From contig NC_133295.1 in NCBI RefSeq assembly GCF_005239225.2, positions 7,936,001 to 8,000,000 of the forward strand: a stretch of 64,000 nucleotides of DNA, written 5' to 3'. Each line of letters opens with the position of its first letter. Position 1 is the stretch's first letter. Positions 1 through 10,826 of this stretch are shown one piece after another. Below the pieces are notes generated by a model. It was not told the origin of the DNA and made no database searches. It saw only the letters and a program-made list of their open reading frames with translations. The stretch comes from Populus alba (taxonomy: Eukaryota > Streptophyta > Magnoliopsida > Malpighiales > Salicaceae). Both the position numbers and the translations under genes were made by a program.

Positions 1-1518
1 AACTATCGAATAATATAGTTGCATCAAATATCTCCACACTCAACTCTTACTCTTCCTTAAGAAAGGATAGATAAAATCAAACTTAAACTAAATTGATAAA
101 ATAACTATGACCAATCTCTTAATCTCCCATCAATGTCCAAGGGCACAATCATTATAAATAAGAATACTATCAAGAAGGATAAAGAACATGAATTTTCATG
201 AATTTATTTACATGTGAACTTTAAAACTCAATTAATCATTAAGATTAAATAAAATCTATGTCATGCCAAAGTGATAGGTCCTCTCATTGATATACACTCC
301 AACACTCATGTGTTTAGGTCTTATACATTTAAATCTCTCAAATTTAATCAATGAATATGTTCTATCATAAGCTTGCTCTTCAATCTCATCTTTATTACTA
401 AAATATTACAAGCAGTGCATGAATCAAAAGATCTTACTTTTTTGTTGTAATGGGGCTAAGGTTAAGGTGAGGTAAAACAAAGGAAAAGAAAAGGCTAAAA
501 CCAAAGGAAGTAGAGCATTCTAAAAAAAAATTGATTTTTGAAAGAAAATATCCCATTAAAGCACACAAAGTTTCCATCTTTAAGCACCAATACTTAACTT
601 TATTAGATTTCAAGCTCCATAAACATAAAATCATAAGAACACAAAGGAACAATTTTCTTATCTATTCTTTTCTTTTCTTTTTCTTTCACCTTTGGCAACT
701 TTGCCCATCTTTTCATTAAGTATCACTTTTTTTTCACACAATTTCCAAACATAATCCATGAGATATCAACAAGTATATTCTCTATTAATCCTTGGCTAAG
801 GGAAAAGGAAAACATATAAATAGTTAAGGCTTACACATGGATAAAGCAAAGAAAAGATGAACAAGCTCAAAGGGAACTAAGGATAATATGCATTAGGTTG
901 GCTTTTTTGACTCAAGAGGTTAAAATTTCTAATGCCTTTTATCATCTTCATGTACGCATGTAATGTGAATGTAATCTCAACAAGATATAAAGCAAGTTCT
1001 AGAGATATATATCATTGAAGAATGCACAATCAAAGAATACAATGTTGAAAGCATAGAAGCTTGCATTGATATAACACTATAAAGTCAACATGGTATATTT
1101 TTCAAAGTCAATCCCTAGACTAATTAAACTTTTCAAACTTGCATGCACACTCATTCATTCAATTTATATTTTATCTATCTATCTCAACTAATTCTCATAC
1201 ATAATACTCATATTCTCATGAACAATGGGAGTTTCAAAAGATAAACCTAAGACTTTTTCATTTTTGAAAAACAACAAAGAAAACCAAAATTCTAGAAACA
1301 ATAAAGAAAATCAAAATTATCTTAATACCCCCACACTTTAAACACAACATTGTCCTCAATGTTGAAATAAAAGAAAATGAATATAAGAGAATGACAAAAA
1401 TAAAGTAAAATGCGAAAAATAAAAGATAAGAGAAAAAAAAGCAAATCTAATTTTTTTTATGATGGGTTGCCTTCCAATAGCGCTTTGTTTTATATCATTG
1501 GCTCAACACATCGCATGT
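1..1518. other. AT-rich non-coding DNA, likely 3' flank of a decayed Athila-type element
   Basis: No supportable coding frame. Around 1326-1370 there is a run of C and A followed by a phrase of the cattgtcctcaatgtt type, and around 1460-1505 a 'ggttgccttccaatagcgct'-like phrase. I associate both with DNA just downstream of pol in plant Athila-type Ty3/gypsy elements. The integrase tail at 1519-1701 on the minus strand abuts this stretch, which fits. The element-derived reading is inference. Confidence 0.4.
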
Positions 1519-1701
1519 TTATGCTTCATAAATTGGTTCAGCTAACTCCTTATAAGCGGTGAGTTCTATCATCCAACCTTCATAGAAAGGTTTAAAGCGA
1601 TGCCCATTGACCTTGAGCACATTATTTGTTTCTAAACTTGTAATTTCAATTGCACCATAAGAAAAAAAAAACATTAGAAACAACAAAGGGTGTTGACACA
1701 A
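1519..1701 (-). pseudogene. Ty3/gypsy integrase C-terminal tail (Athila-like remnant)
   Basis: The minus-strand frame ends in a segment with YGAIEI, then NNVLKVNGHRFKPFYEG, then a short acidic tail and a stop. A 'G-A-[IV]-E-[IL] ... F-K-V-N-G-x-R-[LVF]-K' block is the usual extreme C-terminus of integrase in Athila-like plant Ty3/gypsy polyproteins. About 45 residues are recognisable; the catalytic core is absent. The frame is lost upstream of about 1665, where the sequence turns into unrelated non-coding DNA. It probably belongs to the same broken element as the integrase piece at 4600-4764 and the RT piece at 5752-6204, all on the minus strand. Not expected to be expressed as a protein. Confidence 0.6.
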
Positions 1702-3169
1702 ATTGACACAATCAAAAGATTGATGTCTTACCCCAAGTGCAAGAGTGTCGAAACTATAAATAACCCGGCAAGACTAAGGTCAAACCACAATGAGGTGAAC
1801 TATATAAAATTATAAATAACAAATAAAAAGAAGTTGAAGAGAACTTTAGAGATGTGATATTGATGTGAGTATTAATCAAAGATAAAAACAATTGTAAAGG
1901 TTAGAGGATCCACTAATAGTATTAGAAATAAGTATAGTATAAACTCTTTTAATTAATCAACTGGAAACCACACACAAAGGAGGTTTTAATCGGATGATTT
2001 ATCGTTAATAGTTCATTATAAATTTTTAACATGATCATTTAATTATCTTATTTTAATAACACCATACTTTTAAATATTATCAGGAATTCATGATGTTAAA
2101 TTATGTTAACAACAAATCAAGTTTCCATATAGTAGGCTATGAAAGTGTCAAGAATTTGTTATACCAAGGGTTGTACAACACAAATCTAGATTAATCACTA
2201 TACAAGGTATTAAGAATTAGTAAGATAAAAGATAAGACATGTTAATAACAAACTTTCTTGGATATAAACATTGAAGTTCATGTTGAGTTTATATTATACA
2301 TATTCTAACACCATTAGTGAAACTTTTTCACCTTGACATAATAAACCTAGCTAAACATTATGAAGAAGAGAAACATAAATAAACTAGATAAGAACATAGT
2401 TATGATGATAAAAATAAACAAGAGATTAATGAAAGCAAAACTTAAACATTACAAAAAAAAAAAAAAGTAAGAATATGATCTTGATCTGAAAACTAAGATG
2501 TCTAAATGTATGGCAAATGCCTCCTTTTATAGGTTGAAATTCAAAACTATTGATTTGATGACTATTGAGTGGGTGGCCACCTTTTGACTTGGTGACAAAC
2601 CATTTTCTTCTTATCTGAACAAAACCTCATTGCTAACGTCAGAATTTGAATAGATAGTCTTCATGAAAGTTTTGGGCATTTGTCTCAACTTTCCAACAAA
2701 CAAGAATGAGCTCATTTGGACTTCTAAAACTTGAGTTATGGGTTGAACATTGAACAGTGTATGTGCTGCAGAACAGATTTTGACTTCTTTTTGGTTGCTA
2801 TAATTGGAACTTGAAAACGAACCTTTTGAATTTGGACTCTTCATGAAAATTTTAGGCCTATGTATTAGCTTTCCATACATATAAACCAGACTAAATTCAT
2901 GTTTTACAGCTCCAGTTATGATCCAGTAACCAAATGATGTTTCAATTTGAATTGAACCAGCATCTCTTTTTTAAGCTTAGCCCTCTCTTTGTCTTTTCAC
3001 TTTCAATAGTTAAACACATCAATCAATCCTTTAAATTGTGAGATATGCCTGCATTCAAAATAACCATTTACCATAAATTAAAGTTATCTTATGTTATCAG
3101 ACTTGTTATAATAAAACATGCTTAAGTTAGGGAATTTAATGATACTTTAAATGCAATATGATGACATAA
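1702..3169. other. Non-coding, retroelement-like sequence
   Basis: No coding frame. A block near 1725-1795 ('ccccaagtgcaagagtgtcg', 'aacccggcaagactaagg', 'ccacaatgagg') resembles a recurrent leader or LTR-end sequence of plant LTR retrotransposons. It is followed by AT-rich DNA, and from 2520 to 3000 by the paired repeats listed separately. I could not define LTR ends or a target-site duplication. Confidence 0.35.
2635..2935. repeat. Two degenerate direct repeats of about 180 bp
   Basis: Two blocks run in parallel: 'cttcatgaaagttttgggc' then 'aactttccaac' and 'gagttatg' near 2658-2740, and 'cttcatgaaaattttaggc' then 'agctttccata' and 'agttatgatcc' near 2838-2922. Spacing is about 180 bp. Such 'tcatgaaa ... 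ctttcca ... gttatg' modules recur in plant LTR-element leaders; the function is unknown. Confidence 0.5.
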
Positions 3170-4574
3170 TGATGCGAACCTCGTGATCACGTGGTCACGC
3201 AACCCACAATCAAGATTGAGATCTGATCCCGGAAAGCCGAAATAGGTCTGATATGAGTGCGACACAATGGAAACCTGCCCCAAGGCACCAACACTATTGG
3301 AATGAGTAGAATGACGCCACGAAGCCAGTTAATCTTCGATAAGTCAGATTCAGTTCGTTCAAGAACTGAAGAATACAAGAATCACTCTCACACGTTAAAA
3401 CTGAAAAATTCAGAATAATAATCATCAAAGCTGCCGAAATTGTGGCTTATATGAGTTTAAATAGTTCTTGAAAACTTAACCCTAATGGACCCCTTATGTG
3501 GACTTATATGAGGTCCACTCAAAACTGGCCCAAAACCCTAAACTGAAAAGCCCATAACCTGATCCAAACAAGCCTTGGACCCTAGCTCAAAACAAAGTTT
3601 TAATTAAGCCCAAACATTAAAGAAAATAATAAAAATAAGTGACTTGTCATTAAATACCACCAGCCCTTCTTTCCTTGTGTAGCTAGGATGAATAAGGAAT
3701 CCTTATAAGAAAAGGATTCTGAAACATTAATGAATCCTTGCCACACTAGGAGATTATATTGCAACTCATTAAAGATCCTTGTGGAACTAGGAAATTCCCA
3801 AAACCAGCTCCCACATCCTTGGAGGAAAAGAATCCTAATCAAATAGGAAGTCCACAAGTCAAATGGAAGTAAATAACAAAATCCGTACAGCCTCTGTTGA
3901 CCAGTATTGGGGTGCCTTACCGAACTCCGATTGACCTGCAATTTTAACCCAAGGTAGTAAGATATGTCTGGAGAGTCCACATAAAATATTAGCCCGATCC
4001 AACGGTCGGATTGAGAATTATGACTGTTGCCGTAAACCTGGACTGTTGCGCTTTTTACGCCAAAATCCGAATCTGACCTTACTTGGGTCGTATCACAGGG
4101 CTGAACCGTATCATTCCAGCCCTTCTTTCCTTGTGTAGCTAGGATGAATAAGGAATCCTTATAAGAAAAGGATTCTGAAACATTAATGAATCCTTGCCAC
4201 ACTAGGAGATTATATTGCAACTCATTAAAGATCCTTGTGGAACTAGGAAATTCCCAAAACCAGCTCCCACATCCTTGGAGGAAAAGAATCCTAATCAAAT
4301 AGGAAGTCCACAAGTCAAATGGAAGTAAATAACAAAATCCGTACAGCCTCTGTTGACCAGTATTGGGGTGCCTTACCGAACTCCGATTGACCTGCAATTT
4401 TAACCCAAGGTAGTAAGATATGTCTGGAGAGTCCACATAAAATATTAGCCCGATCCAACGGTCGGATTGAGAATTATGACTGTTGCCGTAAACCTGGATT
4501 GTTGCGCTTTTTACGCCAAAATCCGAATCTGACCTTACTTGGGTCGTATCACAGGGCTGAACCGTATCACATAA
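3165..4574 (-). mobile_element. Composite family 1 LTR (full LTR plus truncated LTR) with TSD
   Basis: On the minus strand this is a complete LTR at 3170-4113 (944 bp, starting TGATACGG and ending CGCATCA) fused to a second LTR that keeps only 4118-4569. The 4 bases at 4114-4117 are the start of the polypurine tract. The whole block is flanked by the direct repeat CATAA (3165-3169 and 4570-4574), so it came in as one insertion and later lost its internal region plus about half of an LTR by an illegitimate deletion with a 2-bp (cc) microhomology. The host DNA is the Athila-type remnant. Confidence 0.85.
3600..4436 (-). pseudogene. U3-encoded ORF, tandemly duplicated in frame by the LTR fusion
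   Basis: A 278-residue open frame runs through both LTR pieces. The residues following 'YLGLKLQVNRSSVRHPNTG' and ending at 'LATQGKKGW' occur twice because the deletion junction joined the two LTRs in frame. The same frame is the C-terminal part of the array ORF (see 53421-54344). It has no known domain; the openness may simply reflect low divergence. It is not claimed as a gene. Confidence 0.4.
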
Positions 4575-4764
4575 AACCTTGATAAAAATGCACTTTTAAG
4601 TACTAATCACAAATGATAAAGAAGGACTTTGTCTCTAACATGAAACTCTTTTCTTGTAATCATTCGGTCATAAAGGCTCTTGGTCTTTTCTTTGTAAATA
4701 CTAGCATTCTTATAAGCATCATTCCGAATCTCTTCCAACTCTTAAAATTACAACATTTGTGCAA
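4575..4764 (-). pseudogene. Athila-type integrase fragment
   Basis: Read on the minus strand, about 4635-4750 gives ELEEIRNDAYKNASIYKEKT and then KSLYDRMITRKEF with HVRDKVLL, the usual region just after the integrase core in Athila-like polyproteins. Two in-frame stops near 4742-4752 look like decay of Gln and neighbouring codons. The fragment is cut at 4765 by a solo LTR and at 4570 by the family 1 composite LTR, whose target site it supplied. Confidence 0.6.
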
Positions 4765-5706
4765 TGATGTGTCGTGAATGATTTGAAAATCGGCAACAAT
4801 GATTCTAACGAAAATGGATGAAGGATGGGTCTAGTTGTGTTGTCTTTCTTTTGGTATTTAGGCTGGATTATAGTGATTTAAAGGTAAATAAGATGAAGGA
4901 TAAACTAGAATGATACTTTGATAAGTCGATCTGGACGCCATAAAGATCAGTCTAGGATTTCGACGCCACACTCTTTGTGATTGAAGAGTGATAAGTCAGG
5001 TAGGGTTCTTCACAAAAACGAATTTGGAAGAACAACTCTTAATTCTCTGAATTAAATTTCAGATCTTGGCCAAAAGTGTTTATTACATATTCTGATACAT
5101 AGTTATCTTTGGAACATCCCTCCAAAGTTAGGTGAATTCAACATGACAGAAGTCAAGCCTAAAAACTAGATTTTTAATAAAGTAAGTAGACAAATTTAAC
5201 TAACACACGTTTTTTTTTACATTTCTAAAACATAAGCAGACCAAATTTAAAACAACCATAACTTTTGACACAAAAGTCCAATGCAATCATGGTTGGACAA
5301 TTTAGAAAGATCACATTTTGAACTTGAAGTTTTACCTACATAAATCTTGCTTTCACATGCATTGGATGGCTTTAAATTCGAGTTCAAATCCATCTATTGT
5401 TCGACCGTAAACAACATCAATTCCTTCACTTGCATTATCAATCCAAATACAAGTAGCCTAGCATGAAAAGAACCATTAAGGGCTTTTCCCATTCCAACTT
5501 CCAATTGTAGGCAAATAAGCACCCTTGAACCAATTTCAAACTGATTGCTAATTTTTAACTCCGACGTAGCTTCAATCATTGCAATTTGATTCGTCATGGC
5601 CCGTTGTAGTTGTTTTGCTCTCGCTCTTGTCATTGGACCATTTGCACCCTTTTGCATATTAGATTCAGCTTTACAAGATGGATTATAATTCCCATGATGC
5701 ACATCA
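4765..5706 (-). mobile_element. Solo LTR of gypsy family 2
   Basis: It starts TGATGTG and ends CACATCA, 942 bp, and is similar over its whole length to the LTRs at 21879-22824, 25950-26896 and 30024-30970, but in the opposite orientation. Flanks are TGCAA (4760-4764) and TACAA (5707-5711), a 4-of-5 match that could be a mutated target-site duplication. The minus-strand frame at 5394-5726 encodes the 'GPMTRARAKQLQRA' tail that in the full element continues pol into the 3' LTR. It lies between pieces of the Athila remnant. Confidence 0.75.
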
Positions 5707-5751
5707 TACAATCCCAGCAACATCATAATCTAAGTTACATTGTTTAATGGT

Positions 5752-6204
5752 CTAGAAAACTTTATGTTCAAGCATTTGATCCATGAATGGTAATAGGAAA
5801 TGATCTTTAGGTGTAGAAAGATTAAGCTTTCTATAATCAACACACATTCTCCATCCATTCGAGATGCGAGTAGGGATGAATTCATCATTTTTGTTCTTTA
5901 CCAACATGATTTTGGTCATTTTCGACATAACATGGATCGACGCAACCCATTTACTGTCTGTGATGGGGTAAATGACTCCTGCATCTAATAATTTCAAAAC
6001 TTCAGCTTTAACTACCTCAATCATAGGCGAATTCAACCTCTCTTGCATTTCCCTCGTTGGTATCGCATTGTCCTCAAATAGTATGTGATGCATACACATC
6101 GAGGGACTAATGCCTTTGATATCGGTTAAAGTCCATCCAATGACCATTTTGTGATCGCACAAAAACTTCACAAGTTTTTCCTCCTGCACACACTTGTCAA
6201 ACAT
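5752..6204 (-). pseudogene. Athila-type reverse transcriptase N-terminal fragment
   Basis: A 150-residue minus-strand frame contains the order IGWTLTDIKGISPSMCMHHI, then EDNAIPTREMQERLNSPM, then VLKLLDAGVIYPITDSKWV, then NGWRMCVDYRKLN and a DHF-PF-DQML segment. This is the linker and first part of RT in Athila-lineage Ty3/gypsy polyproteins. It stops before the catalytic YxDD region. A conserved VHCVPKK-type segment is replaced by VMSKMTK, in keeping with decay. The rest of RT, RNase H and the integrase core are missing between here and 4764; the solo LTR sits in that interval. Confidence 0.75.
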
Positions 6205-7785
6205 TTGCTATGATAACAAGAAGTGTATTTTTATTGCCAATGAATTCATACTTCAAATTATCAGGCAAAGGTTTCAATTCTAACTCGAGGGCGTGTAAAA
6301 TAAATATAAAAGCTTTTTATGTGAAAGTACTAAATCAACAAAGTCATTACCATAGGGTCGACTTGCCATTCAATTATTATATTTTGCATATATTTTTAGT
6401 GTTTAGTTCTTGGATATTTTAGTTTTTTATTATTGTAAATTTGAGAGTTTTCTAAATTATAATTGAAACTGTTAAATTTTTGTATGTTTTGATTTAGAGT
6501 CGGGTCTCACTCGAGTTTTTCTAAGTCCAACAAGTCTAAATTTTTGTGTTAACTAGGTTGATTAGGTTTTGTTATTTTTATATTAATCCAAATGAATCTA
6601 AATTTAAAGTCACTCATATTTTAAATTTACTCATAATACTAAACGAGTTTTAGAGGGTGTTTGGAAGTATGATGGTTGTTGTTTTTCAAAGTGTTTTTTC
6701 ATTAAAACAATGCATCACAATAATATTTTTTATTTTTTAAAAAATATTTTTAATATTAACACATCAAAATGATATATAAACATTAAAAAACTATTAATTT
6801 GGAGGAAAACTAAAATAATTTTTTTTTTTGAAATTAATAAAAATAAATAGAACTTTAAATGAATGAGTTTTATACTAATAATAATAATAATTATTATTAT
6901 TAATAAAAAAAAACCAGCACCTTTTCTTTTTCTTCAGCTTTTTTTCTCTCACCTCCTGTCTTATCTGTCACTGCTCTGTGTTCAAAAATTCGTTATGGCA
7001 TAAGGTCTGATCATCATTCACTAGTCTCGATTCAGGTGCTTTCTTTCTCATTTACAAGTGTTTTCTTTTATACTTTTTGACAGTTGTAACGTATGTATAG
7101 ATTCTTTATATACTTATCTCTGGTTTATTTCCATGAGGTAAATCTGGATTTTTTTAAAATTTTTTTTTCTTGAATTAAGCTTGGTTTAGCAGCTAGTTTT
7201 GAATCCAAGTTTTGGGTTTTCTTTGTACACATGAGTTTAAGGGGTTATTGTAAATTTCCTCAACTTTTTACCTTTGCTTGCATTATTGGATGATACAGAG
7301 ATCTGGGTATTCTTTTTATTGTAAATTAGGTTTATGTAGCTGAGCGACCAAGTTTTTTGTACGGGTTGTTGTTTAGCGTGTTTTGTTTTTGTGGGATCAT
7401 TCATGAGAATTGGTAATTATAAGGTTTTGATTTATCTTTCGCAGTTGGTCATGAGTTGGCTGGTTTAATGAAGTTTTATAGAGTTTTTATGGTTTCAGTG
7501 TGTGGGACCCTGAAATATTTTTTTCAAGGCTTATAATGTTCCATTTCTTCAACAAGTCATGGCTTTACGAAAATGAAATATCCTTTAGATTAAGAGTTGC
7601 TAGGTGACGTAAAACTTATTCCCTTTTCTGGAGTTTAGTCTAATTAAAAATCTAAAAAAGTGACCACAGCTTTCAATGCTGTTCAAAAGTATGAAATAGA
7701 AGAATTTGAATAGTTTCTATATGAAGGTCTTGTATGTTTGCAAGTTCACCATTTTTATCACATACTGTTTACTTTGCAATTTACG
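6205..7785. other. AT-rich spacer with a possible plant gene leader
   Basis: No coding frame. 6653-6835 resembles a dispersed AT-rich repeat (listed next). 6870-6905 is a TAA/TTA microsatellite-like stretch. 6920-6990 is C/T-rich, like a plant 5'UTR, followed at about 7036 by 'gattcag|gtgctttctttc', which could be an exon-intron boundary. 7040-7700 is T-rich like an intron. The stretch meets LINE A near 7786. Confidence 0.35.
6653..6835. repeat. Dispersed AT-rich repeat, MITE-like, of Salicaceae type
   Basis: The stretch runs from 'gggtgtttggaagtatgatg' through 'tttttcaaagtgtttttt' and 'attaacacatcaaaatgat'. I recognise this order as a very common AT-rich repeat in poplar and willow sequence. 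Clear terminal inverted repeats could not be fixed by eye. A similar end is seen at the right edge of the window. Confidence 0.4.
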
Positions 7786-8019
7786 ACCATGACAAGAGAA
7801 ATCATAATTATATAAGAATGACCGATTAGGCAGAAGAAGTTGCGAAACATTATCTTTATTCCTGTCTCTAACCCGAGTTTCAACCAAACCAAAAAAAACC
7901 ATCCTCTCTTGATGGATGAGCTGACGCAGTTCTGAATGCTTTATGGGATCATTCAAACCTCTAACATTCCAACATCCAATAATCATAGGGAAATAGAGAG
8001 GAGTACCAAACAGCAACAT
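7786..8019 (-). pseudogene. LINE A ORF2 start: endonuclease N-terminus
   Basis: The frame begins MLLFGTPLYFPMIIGCWNVR, then GLND, and includes FFGLVETRV. 'W-N-[VC]-R-G-L' and the 'ETR/ETK' glutamate are conserved N-terminal motifs of the apurinic-like endonuclease of plant L1 LINEs. The ATG lies only 5 nt after the ORF1 stop, in a different frame, the usual tight ORF1/ORF2 arrangement. About 65 residues are LINE-like before the sequence diverges near 7786; the frame then continues to 7717 in unrelated DNA. Confidence 0.7.
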
Positions 8020-8024
8020 ACTGA

Positions 8025-9626
8025 TTACCTTGACTTGCCCCCCCTCGAGGAGCCAGATTTCATACTCTTCTTTGAAAAGCCTGGAGAACCCGTTTTCTTT
8101 TTCTCTAGAGAGTCTCTAGCCATGCTAGCTAACTGATTAATAAAAGTTTCCCCGTCAAAAGAAATCGGACTTTGCGGACTTGTTGGGATCAGTGACGTCG
8201 ACTCCTTATCATCATCTTCCTTACCTATACCACCTCTCATAGCTCCAATATCAACATTCACCTCATGACTAACAGGGTTCATGGTTGCGTAAGCAATTGT
8301 ATTACAGATGGTTGAACTTTGATCTAAATAAGTACATGCATCCCCTTCCTCCGGCACCATGTCTGCTCGTAAGCTCTTCAAAATAAGAGGAGAGGTAGGA
8401 TTTTCATCTTCATAACAGCCAGCATTGGGCACATCTGATGTCGCAGTTTCATTCGTATTACAATCAGCAATATGTAAAGCAGATGCTAAACAACCATTCT
8501 CATTACAATTAAGCTCTTTAGATGCCAAACAATCATTCTCACCAATTGTAACACCCTTATTTCGTTTACCAACTACCTTCCATTGAAGCTGATTCTACTT
8601 ATTATCTGCATGTTTAGAGTTCACAGCTCCTATTTTCCTTTTGCCCTCTGCCCCCATTGTACGATCATCAACTTTACTGGTAGCACATATCGTTGTGATA
8701 TGTCCAAAGACATTGCAATTATTGCACCTTGAAGGAATCCATTCATAATCTGCTGAAATTGTTATGAATAACCCATTTGGACAGCAAAGGTCGTATTCCT
8801 TCACCAGCGTTTTCGAAGCTTCTATCTCAACGCAAACTCTTGCGTAGCTAAGCCTTTTACGCAACAATGTAGTAAGGTCAGCATGAAGGGGAACCCCAAT
8901 AGCATTCGCTACACTACTCAACCCCTTAACAGTCCAATACTCGAGAGGAACATTATAGAGCTTAACCCATACCAGAACTCTATCCAAATCATCTTTCAAA
9001 AATTGCATGTTCGGATGCCAACGTTTAAGCACCAAAGGTCTGTTGGCCATGTGCCATGGGGCTCTCTCCAGAACATTAGTGGCGCGATCGACAGAATCAA
9101 AAGTGAAGAGAAAGAATCCATTATCAGAAGATAAAACTTTGGATAGACCGTGGGAGCCCCATATTCTTTTGGCAATAGAATTAACAACAAGATAGGGTAA
9201 TTTCTGACCCACAAAATGACCAACTAGAGTGGATTTCCAAAGTTCACAGCCATCCTCAAACACATCAAGTGGAGGAGCTACTATCACACGACCATCAGTT
9301 ATTGCGGGGGGAGCAAAATGCAAGTTACGGACTGGATTCATATCAAGGGACATCCTACCCTTATTGTCATCAACATCAGAGCCCTTCAAAGCATTTAAAA
9401 AATTCAATTTGGGGCTAAGGTGTAGCTGTTATTGTTGCTTAGACCCAACCTTCAACTCATCAACTTTAGAACCCAACACAGGATTCATGTCATGACTATT
9501 TAGCATGTCTTGGAGCTCTAATTGTAAAGTATGTCTAGATTTAACTCCATTGTGTTGTTCAATGTCAGAGCTAACCATTGGAACAAATTCGACAGCAGAA
9601 CACAAAGACAATTTGGCAGCATACAA
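8025..9626 (-). pseudogene. LINE A ORF1: DUF4283/CCHC nucleic-acid-binding protein with two nonsense codons
   Basis: Three consecutive open segments (9626-9429, 9407-8595, 8528-8025) lie in one frame of about 534 codons, interrupted by stops near 9426 and 8592. LINE B has GAA and CAG at these places, so each is a single substitution. The middle segment holds a DUF4283-like region (CELWKSTLVGHFVGQKLPY ... ERAPWHMANRPLVLKRWHP) and a zinc knuckle CNNCNVFGHITTIC (CX2CX4HX4C). The last part is acidic and then Ser/Lys/Gly-rich. In plant L1 elements this protein binds the element RNA. The start at 9626 is the first ATG of the open frame; an upstream start cannot be excluded. Confidence 0.75.
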
Positions 9627-9639
9627 ATACTAGATAGAA

Positions 9640-10515
9640 CGTTCTAAGGACAAAAACTCAGGCCAAGAAGCACTAATAAGCGACCAACACTATGATTGGA
9701 ACAACGATCAGTTCAAAAATCCCAACGGTTAAAAGGTAGATACACATGTTATGTATAACATATTCAAAAATCAGCACAGTTTAATGGTTGGATCTCCGCA
9801 GATCTTAATTATACCGAACCGAACCTGACCTGAGAATGACGACCTTCTGTTGAACATGTAGAAAACGTTGCTGGAGGCTTAATTTCTAATCTCCACCGTT
9901 CAGAATGTGTATCATAGCCATATGCATCACATATCCAAAAATAAGCTTGATCCAACGGTGGAAGAAGGAGAAATATGCCGGCGGCTCTGACTGTTCCGAG
10001 AAGGATTTCTCCAGAAATATTCAAATGGCTAGCTTCCGCAGGAGGAATCCAATATGGACGATCCCTCTGGACAGAATGTAGGCAATATAGATGTTCACAA
10101 CATACCAAAAAATAGTCTGGATCCAACGGTATAACAAGGCAAAATGGGCCGGCGACTCTGACAGCACTAGGGGGTTTTCCAGAACATTTCAATTGTCCAG
10201 ATTTCTTAAACGGCGGAAGCTTTAGAAGATCCCTCCGGTCAGAATGTAGACAATAGTTCAGTGCACAACATAACCAAATCTTGGCTTGATCCAACGGTGT
10301 TCGCCGGAGATATGGCTGTCGGAGCACCGCCCCTTTGAATCTTTCCTCTCTAACCTCTCTCTTCACCAAGAATTGTGTTTCCTGCAAGAACCTCGGATGT
10401 AGAGCATGTTCTGATGGGAAACATACTCAAATTTGGTGACGATCCAACGGTGAACCAAAGAGATCCGGGACACTTCAGATTAGAGAGAGAGAGGCGAGAG
10501 AGAGTCGTTTCTGTT
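9640..10515 (-). repeat. LINE A 5'UTR with four tandem monomers
   Basis: The motif gatccaacggt (sense ACCGTTGGATC) occurs at 9949, 10120, 10288 and 10441, giving spacings of 171, 168 and 153 bp. Each monomer repeats the order CCGTTGGATC, then a TATGTTGTGAAC-like block, then 'ttctga[ca][cg]', then 'gagggatc'-like text. LINE B has three such monomers (14530-14874). Tandem 5'UTR monomers act as promoters in some mammalian L1s; a promoter role here is inference. Confidence 0.75.
9809..10387 (-). other. Open frame of 192 codons across the 5'UTR monomers
   Basis: The sense-strand frame runs through three monomers because every spacing is a multiple of three. Each repeat unit contains a PLDxxYFxVCCEHLYCLHS-like block followed by a region with PP and SG. 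It matches no domain I know. It precedes ORF1 in the element RNA, so it could be an upstream ORF, or an accident of a repeat whose monomer lacks stops in this frame. The equivalent frame in LINE B is broken by small indels. Confidence 0.35.
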
Positions 10516-10826
10516 TGCCTAAAACCTTCCCGATAGCCTGCGGTCTCGTCCTTAAAACCACCATCACCATTATCATCAACGTCCTCCTCAAAATCCTCAT
10601 AATCATCCCACTTTGGCCTTTCAGCCCAACTGCCACGGTATGATTTCAATTCAGCCCATCTTGGGCACATGTTCCAGCCACATTACCATGTTTTTCCACC
10701 TTCTCAAGTCTGTCACACACATTCGTCAACATGAAATTCATTCTTTTCATCATCTTCGTCATGGCTTGCTTTTGGAATTTAAGTTCCACATCGGGAGGGC
10801 GTGGTGTGTTGTTTTTTTCTAACATG
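10480..10826 (-). pseudogene. Gag-like N-terminus of element E (frameshifted)
   Basis: From an ATG at 10826 the minus strand reads MLEKNNTPRPPDVELKFQKQ, then a coiled-coil-like stretch with LTNVCDRLEKVEKHG, and stops near 10650. A second frame overlapping from 10670 continues with KSYRGSWAERPKWDDYEDFEE, then an Asp/Gly-rich acidic run and GYREGF. Together they look like the first 100 or so residues of a Ty3/gypsy gag protein broken by one frameshift. The ATG follows a 'tttttgcag|gtacc' sequence that could be a splice acceptor. LINE A enters about 10515 and ends the frame. Identification as gag is inferred from position (after LTR, PBS and leader) and composition. Confidence 0.45.

Larger units (their letters stand above)
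7786..10515 (-). mobile_element. LINE A: 5' half of a plant L1-type LINE
   Basis: On the minus strand it runs from a repetitive 5'UTR (about 10515-9640) through ORF1 (9626-8025) to the first part of ORF2 (8019 to about 7786). Similarity to LINE B stops near 7786, so the RT and 3' end are missing; this is the reverse of normal 5' truncation and implies a later deletion or rearrangement. The 5' end lies in the gag-like frame of element E; no TSD can be checked because the 3' end is gone. Confidence 0.8.

Noticed and set aside
3187..3378. 63-codon frame recurring in every family 1 LTR (MHSSVLERTESDLSK type)
   Set aside because: It lies in R/U5, its copies are near-identical simply because the LTRs are, and there is no independent evidence of coding.
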